64,000 nt of DNA from Eurosta solidaginis (GCF_040869045.1 NC_090319.1:267980897-268044896); one strand, 5' to 3'; shown: positions 24,349-36,563, counted from the stretch's first letter. Numbers and translations are program-made. The notes: generated by a model not told the origin, from the sequence alone.

Positions 24349-24904
24349 TTGACATATTTAAATTTTGTAACATATATCCTTAATCTGATGAATGATATGA
24401 ATCTAAATTTTCGTAGCGTGTCTTCCAAAATTGTATTTTTAGGTTCGACGACGAAAGAGTTGTTGCGCAAAATATTTAAAAACTTTATAAAAAAGGAGTA
24501 TATGATTAACGATGTTGATAAAATTAAATGAATGTATTAAAAGTTTAAGTGAAATATACATATGGCTTAAATCTGAGCAAAATTTTTCGGAAAATGTAAT
24601 TAAATGCGTTAAGGGCAATATTTTAAAATATTATCAAAAACTGTGTTACGAAATACTGCAGAGAGTAGACATTTCCGAAAAAAGACTTAAAGTGCTAAGT
24701 TATTTGGATCCATTAGTGATAAAATCAAACGAGGATGTACCAGTTTTGGATTTCATTTCATTTAAGAACTAGATAACAAACCGTTTGCAAGTTAATTCGT
24801 GTAATTCAATGCTGTCAGCACTAAATTTAGTTGACGGTAAAGATTTAGATTCCTGGGTACCGGAGGAAAATTTGATTGCCAAATATATGTCATGTAAATT
24901 TTAA
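24349..24904 (+). pseudogene. hAT transposase C-terminal pieces
   Basis: Two open segments in different frames (24349-24531 and 24512-24772) look like the helical insertion and dimerisation part of the transposase upstream. The second contains LKVLSYLDPLV and is followed in the same frame, after a stop, by DGKDLDSWVPEENLIAKYM. The frame change near 24520 and the stop near 24772 confirm decay. Confidence 0.55.
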
Positions 24905-25143
24905 GTCAGTTATATTATAACTTGTAGAATATAGACATAAAACTAAATATGTTTGCTTAAAGTTTCTTAACTGTACTGTATTTTTTATAAGGCTGTGAAT
25001 TGCTTCAAGCATCAAATAAATTGGCAAAAACTTATGAAATGCGTTTCTATCTAAAAAGAAGGGTGACCCTTTTTTTCTGTTGGGACCCTTTTTTGTGACC
25101 CTTTTTGAAATTTTTCAGCGGCGTATACATATATGGTCGCTTA

Positions 25144-25409
25144 CAAGCCAACCTAATAAAACCGCACTGCGTTTTTTTAGCGCACGCAAACAACCGGCGT
25201 TTTTTGCCCTAACCCAAATAAGCATGCGTTGCGACAATGTAAAGCATGTGTGCAAACGTCAAATCTAAATGTCACGCAGAACAAAAATTGGAAATCGAGT
25301 TAGGTTTTCACGCAGCAAATTCAATTTGAGTTGCTCTTATACAAGTTGTATGTGCATGAGACATTTTTGACAGAAAATGACTTGCGTGCGTTTATATTAG
25401 GTTGGCTTG
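25144..25409. mobile_element. 266-bp MITE, PIF/Harbinger-like
   Basis: The ends CAAGCCAACCTAATA and, on the other strand, CAAGCCAACCTAATATAAAC form inverted repeats of at least 15 bp, with looser pairing beyond (ACCGCACTGCG / ACGCACGCAAG). The 3-bp direct repeats TTA (25141-25143, 25410-25412) fit PIF/Harbinger. It is non-coding and lies 14 bp from the hAT target duplication. Confidence 0.7.
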
Positions 25410-25442
25410 TTAGCAGGTGCTAAGCTCACGCCCACCCCGGAT

Positions 25443-25914
25443 CATAAAGTTAAAGTTAAAGTGAATGTTAAAGTCAAAGCGAAAGTTAAAGTTAAAGTTG
25501 AAGTTAAAGTTAAAGTTAAAGTTAAAGTTAAAGTTAAAGTTAAATTTAAAGTTAAAGTTAAAGTTAAGGTTAAAGTTAAAGTTAAACCTAAATTTAAAGT
25601 TAAAGTTACATTTAAAGTTAAAGTTAAAGTGAATGTTAAAGTTACAGCGAAAGTTAAAGTTAAAGTTAAAAATAAAGTTAACATTAGAGTTAAGTTAAAG
25701 TGAAATTTAAAGTTAAAGTTAAAGTGAAAGTTAAAGTTAAAGCTAAAAATAAAGTTAAAGTTAAATCTAAAGTTAAAGTTAAATTTAAAAATAAAGTTAG
25801 AGTTAAAGTTAAAGTGGAAGTTAAAGTTAAAGTTAAGATTAAAGTTAAAATTAAAGTTAAAGTTAAAGTTAAAGTGAATGTTAAAGTTAAAGCGAAAGTT
25901 AAAGTTAAAGTTAA
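25443..25914 (+). repeat. (GTTAAA)n hexamer array 1
   Basis: About 470 bp of GTTAAA units with point variants (GTGAAT, GCGAAA, ATTAAA). Long frames reading KVKVKV, or TLTLTL on the other strand, are simply the repeat. It is separated from array 2 only by element A, so the two were once one array. Confidence 0.95.
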
Positions 25915-27219
25915 CAAGTAAGGAAGGTTAAGTTCGGGTGTAACCGAACATTACATACTCAGTTGAGAGCTATGGTGACAACATAAGGGAAAATAACCAT
26001 GTAGGAAAATGAACCGAGGGAAATCCTGGAATGTGTTTGTATGACATGTGTATCAAATGAAAAGCATAAAAGAGTATTTTATGAGGGAGTGGGCCATAGT
26101 TCTAAAGGTGGACGCCATTTAGGGATATCGCCATAAAGGTGGACCAGGTAATTTCGTAATTTTCGACATCGAAAAAGTGGGCGTGGTCATAGTCGGATTT
26201 CGTTCATTTTTTATACCACGATAAAGTGAATTCAGATAAGTACGTGAACTAAGTTCAGTAAAGATATGTTGATTTTTGCTCAAGTTATCGTGTTAACGGC
26301 CATGCGGAAGGACAGAATGACCACTGTGTATAAAAACTGGGAGTGGCTTCAACCGATTTCGCCCATTTTCACAGAAAACAGTTAACGTCATAAAATCTAT
26401 GCCCCTACCAAATTTCAAAAGGATTGGGAAATTTTTGTTCGACTTATGGCATTAAAAGTATCCTAGACAAACTAAATGAAAAAGGGCGGAGCCACGCCCA
26501 TTTTGAAAATTTCTATATTTTTTGTATTTTGTTGCACCATATCATTACTAGAGTTGAATGTTGACATAATTTTTTATATACTGTAAAGATATTAAATTTT
26601 TTGTTAAAATTTTACTTAAAAAAAAAAATTTTGAAAAGTGGGCGTGGTCCTTCCCCGATTTTGCTAATTTTTATTAAGCGTACATATAGTAATAGCAGTA
26701 ACGTTCCTGCCAAATTTCATCATGATATCTTCAACGACTGCCAAATTACAGCTTGCAAAACTTTTAAATTACCTTCTTTTAAAAGTGGACGGTGCCACGC
26801 CCATTGTCCAAAATTTTACTAATTTTCTATTCTTCGTCATAAGTTCACCTCACCTACCAAGTTTAATCGCTTTATCTGTCTTTGGTAATGAATTATTGCA
26901 CTTTTTCGGTTTTTCGAAATTTTCGATATCGAAAAAGTGGGCGTGGTTATGGTCCGATATCGTTCATTTTAAATAGCGATCTGAGATGAGTGCTCAGGAA
27001 CCTACATACCAAATTTTATCAAGATACCTCAAAATTTACTCAAGTTATCGTATTAGTGGACGGACGGATGGAAGGATATGGCTCAATCAAATTTTTTTTC
27101 GATCCTGATGATTTTGATATATGGAAGTCTATATCTATCTCGATTCCTTTATACCTGTACAACCAACCGTTATCCAATCAAACTTAATATACTCTGTGAG
27201 TTCTGCTCAACTGAGTATA
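25915..27219 (+). mobile_element. Satellite-bearing dispersed element, copy A (short form)
   Basis: It starts CAAGTAAGGAAGGTTAAG with TAAGTTCGGGTGTAACCGAA and ACTCAGTTGAGAGC, and ends GCTCAACTGAGTATA, so TACTCAGTTGAG is an inverted terminal word. The interior holds about one satellite monomer, then conserved blocks with TTTTTCGATATCGAAAA and GTGGGCGTGG. It is inserted between two halves of a GTTAAA array. Copies B (29968-36563) and C (40150-43626) share the blocks but have many satellite monomers. There is no coding capacity, and the transposition class is not known to me. Confidence 0.8.
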
Positions 27220-27929
27220 AAAATAAAGATAAAGTTAAAGTTGAAGTTACAGTTAAAGTTAAAGTTAAAGTTAACATTAAAGTTAAAGTTAAAGTTAAAT
27301 TTAAAGTTAAAGTTAAAGTTAAAGTTAAAGTGAATGCTAAAGTTAAAGAGAAAGCTAAAGTTAAAGTTAAAAATAAAGTTAAAGTTAAAATGAAAGTTAA
27401 AGTTAAAGTTAAAGTTAAGGTTAAAGTTAAAGTTAAAGTCAAAGTTAAAGTTAAAGTTAAAGTTAAAGTTAAGGTTAAAGTTAAAGTTAAAGTTAAATTT
27501 AAAGTTAAACTTACAGTTAATGTTAAAGTTAAAGTTAAAGTGAATGTTAAAGTTAAAGAGAAAGCTAAAGTTAAAGTTAAAAATAAAGTTAAAGTTAAAG
27601 TTAAAACGAAAGTTAAGTTAAAGTCAAAGTTAAAGTTAAAGTTAAAGCTAAAGCTAAAGTTAAGGTTAAAGTTAAAGTTAAAGTTAAAGTTAAAGTCAAA
27701 GTTAAAGTTAAAGTTAAGGTTAAAGTTAAAGTTGAAGTTAAATTTAAAGTTAAAGTTACAGTTAATGTTAAAGTTAAAGTTAAAGTTAAGGTTAAAGTTA
27801 AAGTGAATGTTAAAGTTAAAGAGGAAGCTAAAGTTAAAGTTAAAAATAAAGTTAAAATGAAAGTTAAAATCAAAGTTAAAGTTAAGGTTAAAGTTAAAGT
27901 TAAAGTTAAAGTCAAAGTTAAAGTTAAGG
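27220..27929 (+). repeat. (GTTAAA)n hexamer array 2
   Basis: A 0.7-kb array with a visible higher-order pattern: a variant block beginning GTGAATGTTAAAG and containing GAGAAAGCTAAAG and AAAAATAAAG recurs near 27331, 27539 and 27801. Confidence 0.95.
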
Positions 27930-28289
27930 TTTTTTTTTTTTTGTGTTTCGTGGAAGGAGGAAATGCTTTATGCACTGACCGGGATATTTAAGCCTCACTG
28001 CGAGGCTCTCCGAGTGTAGGACTCCCTTCTTCCATGAAGGCCTACCCACTAAAACCTAACCTCCCACGGCCCGCGCTAATCCCCTTACCTGGGACCGCGT
28101 TTAGCATTACTTCGGGTACGGGTGCGCGCTACGTGAGCTCTATGGTTTTTTTTTTTTTTTTGAGCTCTATGGCTACTCTCACGCTAATGGGCTAGGCATC
28201 CGTCTGCTCGTTTACTGGTAAGTATATGCCTCACATATGTGCTGACCGTATCCCATCTCTGTCTCTTCGACAGGTCATGTTATTAATGA
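27930..28289 (-). mobile_element. R1-clade LINE, 3' fragment inserted in the hexamer array
   Basis: Minus-strand sequence from TCATTAATAACATGACC through the 3' UTR to a poly(A) tail (T13 at 27930-27942), matching the 3' end of the full-length element at 48653-53919. It is 5'-truncated and flanked on both sides by GTTAAGGTT, a variant hexamer, which looks like a target duplication. In element orientation the surrounding array reads (TTTAAC)n, as for the other two copies. Confidence 0.9.
28135..28172 (-). mobile_element. Poly(A)-only insertion with 11-bp TSD
   Basis: Inside the R1 3' fragment, T16 (28146-28161) is bracketed by perfect direct copies of GAGCTCTATGG (28135-28145, 28162-28172). 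The other R1 copies have the uninterrupted site. This is what an extremely 5'-truncated LINE- or SINE-type insertion leaves: only the A tail and the duplicated target. Confidence 0.8.
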
Positions 28290-29078
28290 GGTTAAGGTTA
28301 AAGTTAAAGTCAAAGTTAAAGTTAAGGTTAAAGTTAAAGTTAAATTTAAAGTTAAACTTACAGTTAAAGTGAATGTTAAATTTAAAGAGAAAGCTAAAGT
28401 TAAAGTTAAAAATAAAGTTAAAGTTAAAGTTAAAATGAAAGTTAAAGTTAAAGTCAAAGTTAAAGTTAAAGTTAAAGTTAAAGTTAAAGTTAAAATTAAA
28501 GTTAAAGTTAAGGTTAAAGTTAAAGTTAAAGTCAAAATGAAAGTTAAAGTTAAAGTTAAAGTGAATGTTAAAGTTAAAGATAAAGCTAAAGTTAAAGTTA
28601 AAAATAAAGTTAAAATTAAGATGAAAGTTAAAGTTAAGGTTAAAGTTAAAGTTAAAGTTAAAGTTAAAGTTAAAGTCAATGTTAAAGTTAAAGTTAAAGT
28701 TAAGGTTAAAGTTAAAGTTAAAGTTAAATTTAAAGTTAAAGTTACAGTTAATGTTAAAGTTAAAGTTAAAGTTGAAGTGAATGTTAAAGTTAAAGAGAAA
28801 GCTAAAGTTAAAGTTAAAAATAAAGTTAAAGTTATAGTTAAAATGAAAGTTAAAGTTAAAGTCAAAGTCAAAGTTAAAGTTAAAGTCAAAGTTAAGGTTA
28901 AAGTTAAAGTTAAAGTTAAATTTAATGTTAAAGTTACAGTTATTGTTAAAGTGAATTAAAGTGATGTTAAAATTAAAGTTAAAAATAAAGTTAAAGTTAA
29001 AGTGAATGTTAAAGTTAAAGTGAAAGTTAAAGTTAAAGTTAAAAATAAAGTTAAAGTTAAAGTGAAAGTTAAATATTA
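28290..29078 (+). repeat. (GTTAAA)n hexamer array 3
   Basis: About 790 bp. The variant block GTGAATGTTAAA...GAGAAAGCTAAAG recurs near 28369, 28561 and 28777, about 190-215 bp apart. It continues array 2 on the other side of the R1 fragment and ends in the leader sequence at 29079. Confidence 0.95.
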
Positions 29079-29285
29079 ACTTCTCGTTTATTCAATAAAA
29101 GTAAAAAATTTGTTTTCTTATCGGTCACCACGCTTAAAAAGGTTAACTTGAATTAATATCAAAGACAAGACTTGAATTAATATCAAAGAAAACAAAATGT
29201 TGCATAAATATTATAATTGCATAAGTTGATAATATGCAATAGCTTTACTGCGGCAGTCCCCGAGTGCCGCACGTCCTTTTTTTTT
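29079..29285 (-). repeat. Array leader sequence D0
   Basis: Minus-strand 205-bp sequence from AAAAAGGACGT through GCACTCGGGGACTGCCGC and GCGTGGTGACCGATAAG to GAGAAGTTAATATT, running straight into the hexamer array. The same leader precedes the arrays at 43628, 44854 and 45938 on the plus strand. D0 differs from those by several per cent and a 9-bp indel. Leader plus array therefore behaves as one dispersed unit. Confidence 0.85.
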
Positions 29286-29967
29286 AATTTACGGCATTGC
29301 CTCCAGGCTAGGAAGAAAATCTAGAACACACTTCAGGAAAAAGAATTCGCAAAAAAGGAATTGAATTTACGATCTCTTGCTCTTCTTACTTGTATGTTCC
29401 AGAACGAAATATAATTTCGAAAATTTTCATAACTGAAAAACTTTTTGCATTTTCGATTTTCGTTGAAAGAACGGTTTCCATTTCTTTGTCTACAGTTTTT
29501 GTTATGCAACCATCAAGTTTTTTTTTTTTTAATTAATAAAAATAAAAAAAGAGAAAATTAACCGAAACTATTATAATATTTTTTGTGCTAATTTTATACT
29601 CGCAGCGGTACATATAAACTTAAATTCTATAATCTTTAGTTTCAGTAACTAAAAACACAAGTTATTTTTTATTTCAGCAGTACATATAATGTTTACCAGT
29701 TACAAGCGAATACTTAAGACTAAAATTTATATCTTTGAAGAGAAATTTGTAAAAACATTTATATTAATTTAGACATTTTCAAAATATGACAAATTTACAA
29801 ACACCATATCGCAAGACATAAACAAATTCAAATATATGTAATATTATTATTAATAAATATTGATGGTCCTTGATCGATACAAAAAAAAAAAAAAGAAATT
29901 ACAATTACTTGCGAAATGATTGCTTTTTTCACTTAACAATAAAAGTTACAAAATACAAAGTTTTTTT
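29286..29967. other. Unassigned AT-rich DNA
   Basis: No coding or tandem structure recognised. It contains several A or T homopolymers. Confidence 0.4.
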
Positions 29968-32900
29968 TATGCTCAGTTGAGCAGAGCTCACAGAGTATAT
30001 TAACTTTGATTGCATAACGGTTGGTTGTACAGGTATAAAGGAATCGAGATAGATATAGACTTTCATATATCAAAATCATCAGTATCGAAAAAAAATTCGA
30101 TTGAGCCATGTCCGTCCGTCCGTCCGTCCGTCTGTCCGTTAACACGATAACTTGAGTAAATTTTTAGGTATCTTGATGAAATTTGGTATGTAGGTTCCTG
30201 GGTACTCATCTCAGATCGCTATTTAAAATGAACGATATCGGACAATAACCACGCCCACTTTTTCGATATCGAAAATTTCGAAAAATCGAAAAAGTGCGAT
30301 AATTCATTACCAAATACGGATTAAGCAATGAAACTTGGTAGGTGAGTTGAGCTTATGACGCAGAATAGAAAACTAGTAAAATTTTGGACAATGGGCGTGG
30401 CACCGCCCACTTTTAAATGAAGGTAATTTAGAAGTTTTGCAAGCTGTAATTTAGCAGTCGTTGAAGATATCATGATGAAATTTGGCAAGAACGTTACTCT
30501 TATTACTTTATGTCTGCTTGATAAAAATTAGCAAAATCGGAGAACGACCACGCCCACTTTTTAAAAAAAATTTTTTTTAAATTCAAATTTTAAAAGAAAA
30601 GTTAATATCTTTACAGCATATATGTAAATTATGCCAACATTCAACTCCAGTAATGATATGGTGCAACAGAATACAAAACTAAAAGAAAATTTCAAAACGG
30701 GCGTGGCTCCGCCCTTTTTCATTTAATTTGTCTAGGATGCTTTTAATGCCATAAGTCGAACAAAAATTAACCAATCCTTGTGAAATGTGGTAGAGGCTTA
30801 GCTCCTAGGACGATAACTGTTTTCTGTGAAAAAGGGCGAAATCGGTTGAATCTACGCCCAGTTGTCCTTCCGCTCGGCCTTTAACACGATAACTTGGGCA
30901 AAAATCGATATATCTTTACTAAACTCAGTTCACGTACTTATCTGAACTCACTTTGTATTGGTGTAAAAAATGGCCGAAATCCGACTATGACCACGCCCAC
31001 TTTTTCGATATCGAAAATTACGAAACATGAAAAAAATGCCATAATTATATACCAAATACGAAAAAAGGAATGAAACATGGTAATTATATTGGTCTATTGA
31101 CGCAAAATATAACTTTAGAAAAAAACTTGGTAAAATGGGTGTGACACCTACCATATTAAGTAGAAGAAAATGAAAAAGTTTTGCAGGGCGAAATCAAAAG
31201 CCCTTGGAATCTTGGAAGGAATACTGTACTTTGTATTACATATATGTATAAATAAATTAGCGGTACCCGACAGATGATGTTCTGGATCACCCTGGTCCAC
31301 ATTTTGGTAGATATCTCGAAAACGCCTTCACATATACAACTAAGGGCCACTCCCTTTTAAAACCCTCATTAATACCTTTCATTTGACACCCATATAGTAC
31401 AAACAAATTCTATAGTCACCCCTGGTCCACCTTCATGTCGATATCTCGAAAAGGCGTACACCTATAGAACTAAGGCCCACTCCGTTTTAAAATACTCATT
31501 AACACCTTTCATTTGATACCCATATCGGATAAACAAATTCTAGAGTCATCCCTGGTCCACCTTTATGCCGATATCTCGAAAAGGCGTCCACCTATAGAAC
31601 TAAGGCCCACGCCCTTTTAAAATACTCATTAACACCTTTCATTTGATACCCATATCGTACAAACAAATTCTAGAGTCACCCCTGGTCTACTTTTATGGAG
31701 ATATCTCGAAAAGGCGTCCACCTATAGAACTAAGACCCACGCCCTTTTAAAATACCCATTAACAATTTCATTTGATACCCATATCGTACAAACAAATTCT
31801 GGAGTCACCCCTGGTCTACTTTTATGGAGATATCTCGAAAAGGCGTCCACCTATAGAACTAAGACCCACGCCCTTTTAAAATACCCATTAACACCTTTCA
31901 TTTGATACCCATATCGTACAAACAAATTCTAGTGTCACCCCTGGTCCACCTTTATGGCGATATCTCGAAAAGGCGTCCACCTATAAAACTAAGGCCCACT
32001 CCCTTTGAAAACACTTATTAACACCTTTCATTTGATACCCATATTGTACAAACGCATTCTAGAGTCACTCCAGGTCCACTTTTATAACGATATTCCGAAA
32101 TGCGTCCACCTATAGAACTTAGGCCCACTCCTTTTTAAAATACTCATTAGCACCTTTCATTTGATACCCATATCGGATAAACAAATTCTAGAGTCACCCC
32201 TGGTCCACCTTTATGCCGATATCTCGAAAAGGCGTCTACCTATAGAACTAAGGCCCACGCCCTTTTAAAATACTCATTAACACCTTTCATTTGATACCCA
32301 TATCGTACAAACAAATTCTAGAGTCACCCCTGGTCCACCTTTATGGCGATATCTCGAAAAGGCGTCCACCTATAGAACTAAGGCCCACTCCGTTTCAAAA
32401 TACTCATTAACACCTTTCATTTGATACCCATATCGGATAAACAAATTCTAGAGTCACCCCTGGTCCACCTTTATGCCGATATCTCGAAAAGGCGTCTACC
32501 TATAGAACTAAGGCCCACGCCCTTTTAAAATACTCATTAACACCTTTCATTTGATACCCATATCGTACAAACAAATTCTAGAGTCACCCCTGGTCCACCT
32601 TTATGGCGATATCTCGAAAAGGCGTCCACCTATAGAACTAAGGCCCACACTCTTTTAAAATACTCATTAATACCTTTCATTTGATACCCATAACGTACAC
32701 AAAAATTCTAGAGTCACCGCTGGCCCACCTTTATGGCGATATCTCGAAAGGGCATCCACCTAGAGAACTAAGGCCCACTCCCTTTTAAAATACTCATTAA
32801 CACCTTTAATTTGATACCCATATTGTACAAACAAATTCTAGAGTCACCCCTGGTCTACTTTTGTGGAGATATCTCGAAAAGGCGTCCACCTATAGAACTA

Positions 32901-35900
32901 AGACCCACGCCCTTTTAAAATACCCATTAACACCTTTCATTTGATACCCATATCGTACAAACAAATTCTAGTGTCACCCCTGGTCCACCTTTATGGCGAT
33001 ATCTCGAAAAGGCGTCAACCTATAAAACTAAAGCCCACTCCCTTTGAAAACACTTATTAACTCCTTTCATTTGATACCCATATTGTACAAACGCATTCTA
33101 GAGTCACCCCAGGTCCACTTTTATAACGATATTCCGAAATGCGTCCAACTATAGAACTAAGGATTACTCACTTTTAAAATACTCATTAACACCTTTCTTT
33201 TGATACCCTTATTGTACAAACAAATTCTAGGGTCACCCCTGGTCCACCTTTATGGCGATATCTCGAAAATGCGACCACCTATACAACAACCACCACTCCC
33301 TTTTAAAATACTCATTAACACCTTTCGTTTGATGCCCATATTGTACAAACAAATTCTAGGGTCACCCCTGGTCCACCTTTATGGCGATATCTCGAAAAGA
33401 CGTCCACCTATAGAACTTAGACCCACTCCCTTTTAAAATTATCATTAACACATTTCATTTGATACCCATAATGTACAAACAAATTCTAGAGTCACCCCTG
33501 GTCCACCTTCATGTCGATATCTCGAAAAGGCGTCCACCTATAACACTAAGGCCCACGCCTTTTTAAAATACTCATTAACACCTTTCATTTGATACCCATG
33601 TCGTACAAAAAAATTCTAGAGTCACCTCTGGTCCACCTTTATGGCGATATCTCGAAAAGGCATCCACCCATAGAACTAAGGCCCACTCCCTTTTAAAATA
33701 CTCATTAACACCTTTCATTTGATACCCATATCGTATAAGCAAATTCTAGAGTCACCCCTGGTCCACCTTTATGTCGATATCTCGAAAAGGCGTCCACCTA
33801 TAGAACTAAGGCCCACGTCCTTTTAAAATACTCATTAACACCTTTCATTTGATACCCATATCGTACAAACAAATTCTAGAGTCACCCCTGGTCCACCTTT
33901 ATGGCGATATCTCGAAAAGGCGTCCACCTATAGAACTAAGGCCAACACCCTTTTAAAATACTCATTAACACCTTTCATTTGATACCCATATCGTACAAAC
34001 AAATTCTAGAGTCACCCCTGGTCCACCTTTATGGCGATATCTCGAAAAGGCGTCCACCTATAGAACTAAGGCCCACACCCTCTTAAAATACTCATTAACA
34101 CCTTTCATTTGATACCCATAACGTACACAAATATTCTAGAGTCACCCCTGGCCCACCTTTATGGCGAGATCTCGAAAGGGCATCCACCTATAGAACTAAG
34201 GCCCACTCCCTTTTAAAATACTCATTAACACCTTTCATTTGAGACCCATATCGTACAAACAAATTCTAGAGTCACCCCTGGTCTACTTTTATGGGGATAT
34301 CTCGAAAAGGCGTCCACCTATAGAACTAAGACCCACGCCCTTTTAAAATACTCATTAACACCTTTCATTTGATACCCATATCGTACAAACAAATTCTAGT
34401 GTCACCCCTGGTCCACCTTTATGGCGATATCTCGAAAAGGCATCCACCTATAGAACTAAGGCCCACACCCTTTTAAAATACTCATTAGCACCTTTCATTT
34501 GATACCCATATTGTACAAACGCATTCTAGAGTCACCCCTGGTCTACTTTTATGGAGATATCTCGAAAAGGCGTCCACCTATAGAACTAAGACCCACGCCC
34601 TTTTAAAATACTCATTAACACCTTTCATTTGATACCCATATCGTACAAACCTTTATGGCGATATCTCGAAAAGGCGTCCACCTATAAAACTAAGGCCCAC
34701 TCCCTTTGAAAACACTTATTAACACCTTTCATTTGATACCCATATTGTACAAACGCATTCTAGAGTCACTCCAGGTCCACTTTTATAACGATATTCCGAA
34801 ATGCGTCCACCTATAGAACTTAGGCCCACTCCCTTTTAAAATACTCATTAGCCCCTTTCATTTGATACCCATATAGTACAAACAAATTCTAGAGTAACCC
34901 CTGGTCCACGTTTATGGCGATATCTCGAAAAGGCGTCCACATATAGAACTAAGGCCCACTCCGTTTTAAAATACTCATTAACACCTTTCATTTGATACCC
35001 ATATCGGATAAACAAATTCTAGAGTCACCCCTGGTCCACCTTTATGCCGATATCTCGAAAAGGCGTCCACCTATAGAACTAAGGCCAACACCCTTTTAAA
35101 ATACTCATTAACACCTTTCATTTGATACCCATATCGTACAAACAAATTCTAGAGTCACCCCTGGTCCACCTTTATGGCGATATCTCGAAAAGGTGTCCAC
35201 CTATAGAACTAAGGCCCACACCCTTTTAAAATACTCGTTAACACCTTTCATTTTATACCCATAACGTACACAAACATTCTAGAGTCACCCCTGGCCCACC
35301 TTTATGGCGATATCTCGAAAAGGTATCCACCTATAGAACTAAGGCCCACTCCCTTTTAAAATACTCATTAACACCTTTCATTTGATACCCATATCGTACA
35401 AACAAATTCTAGAGTCACCCCTGGTCTACTTTTATGGGGATATCTCGAAAAGGCGTCCACCTATAGAACTAAGACCCACGCCCTTTTAAAATACTCATTA
35501 ACACCTTTCATTTGATACCCATATCGTACAAACAAATTCTAGTGTCACCCCTGGTCCACCTTTATGGCGATATCTCGAAAAGGCATCCACCTATAGAACT
35601 AAGGCCCACACCCTTTTAAAATACTCATTAGCACCTTTCATTTGATACCCATATTGTACAAACGCATTCTAGAGTCACCCCTGGTCTACTTTTATGGAGA
35701 TATCTCAAAAAGGCGTCCACCTATAGAACTAAGACCCACGCCCTTTTAAAATACTCATTAACACCTTTCATTTGATACCCATATCGTACAAACAAATTCT
35801 AGTGTCACCCCTGGTCCACGTTTATGGCGATATCCCGAAAAGGCGTCCACCCATAGAACAAAGGCCCACTCCCTTTTAAAATACTCATTAACACCTTTCA

Positions 35901-36563
35901 TTTGATACCCATATAGTACAAACAATATCTAGAGTCACCCCTGGTCCACGTTTATGGCGATATCTCGAAAAGGCGTCCACATATAGAACTAAGGCCCACG
36001 CCCTCTTAAATACACATTAACACCTTTCATTTGATACTCATATCCTACAAACAAATTCTAGAATTACCCCTGGTCCATCTTTATGGCGATATCTCAAAAA
36101 GGCGTACATCTATAGAACTTAGGCCCACGCTCTTTTAAAATACTCATTAATACCTTTTATTTGATACCCATATCGTACAAAATAAATTCTAGAGTCACCC
36201 CTGGTCCACCTTTATGGCGATATCTCGAAAAGACGTCCACCTATAGAACTTAGGCCCACTCCCTTTTAAAATTATCATTAACACATTTCATTTGATACCC
36301 ATATCGTACAAACAAATTCTCGAGTCAGGCCTGGTCCACCTTTATGGCCATATCCCTAAATGGCTTCCATCTATAGATCTATGGCCCACTTCCTCTTAAA
36401 ATAATCTTTAATGCCTTTCATTTGATACGCATGTCATACAAACACATTCCAGGGTTTCCCTCGGTTCATTTTCCTACATGGTTATTTTCCCTTATGTTGT
36501 CACCATAGCTCTCAACTGGGTATGTAATGTTCGGTTACACCCGAACTTAACCTTCCTTACTTG
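29968..36563 (-). mobile_element. Satellite-bearing dispersed element, copy B (long form)
   Basis: Minus-strand relative of element A. Its right terminal word GCTCAGTTGAGCAGAGC is at 29971 and its left terminus, CCTTCCTTACTTG on the plus strand, at 36551-36563. The conserved blocks (ACCACGCCCACTTTTTCG, TTTCGATATCGAAAA) lie at 30100-31280 and include a (GTCC)n microsatellite near 30110-30135. A 5.2-kb satellite array follows. Non-coding; short frames within are accidental. Confidence 0.85.
31281..36470 (-). repeat. 130-bp satellite array in element B (about 40 monomers)
   Basis: The monomer period is 130 bp, counted from successive GAGTCACCCCTGG sites (for example 32321 and 32451). Each carries ATGGCGATATCTCGAAAAGG, CCACCTATAGAACTAAGG and TTCATTTGATACCCATA. 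Monomer variants recur in sets: the form with TATAACGATATTCCGAAATG occurs near 32085, 33120 and 34785, indicating higher-order units. One truncated monomer lies at 34648. Confidence 0.95.

Larger units (their letters stand above)
22739..25121 (+). mobile_element. hAT-family DNA transposon, inactive, SINE-interrupted
   Basis: The element starts CAGTGTTGCC at 22739 and ends TTTTTCAGCGG at 25121. A perfect 8-bp direct repeat CGTATACA flanks it at 22731-22738 and 25122-25129, as expected for hAT. The word GACCCTTTTT, or close forms, recurs several times in both subterminal regions (22758-22870 and 25064-25106). A hAT transposase pseudogene lies inside, interrupted by a SINE at 23037-23403. The terminal inverted repeats are short and imperfect. 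Confidence 0.85.

Noticed and set aside
25407..28959. Long open frames reading KVKVKV or TLTLTL
   Set aside because: They are translations of the GTTAAA hexamer array in both directions. There is no start context, domain or codon bias. The same applies to 43753-48582 and 53797-54139.
25443..29078. Hexamer array as telomeric repeat
   Set aside because: GTTAAA differs from the insect TTAGG repeat, higher flies lack simple telomeric repeats, and the arrays lie in gene introns with dispersed leaders.
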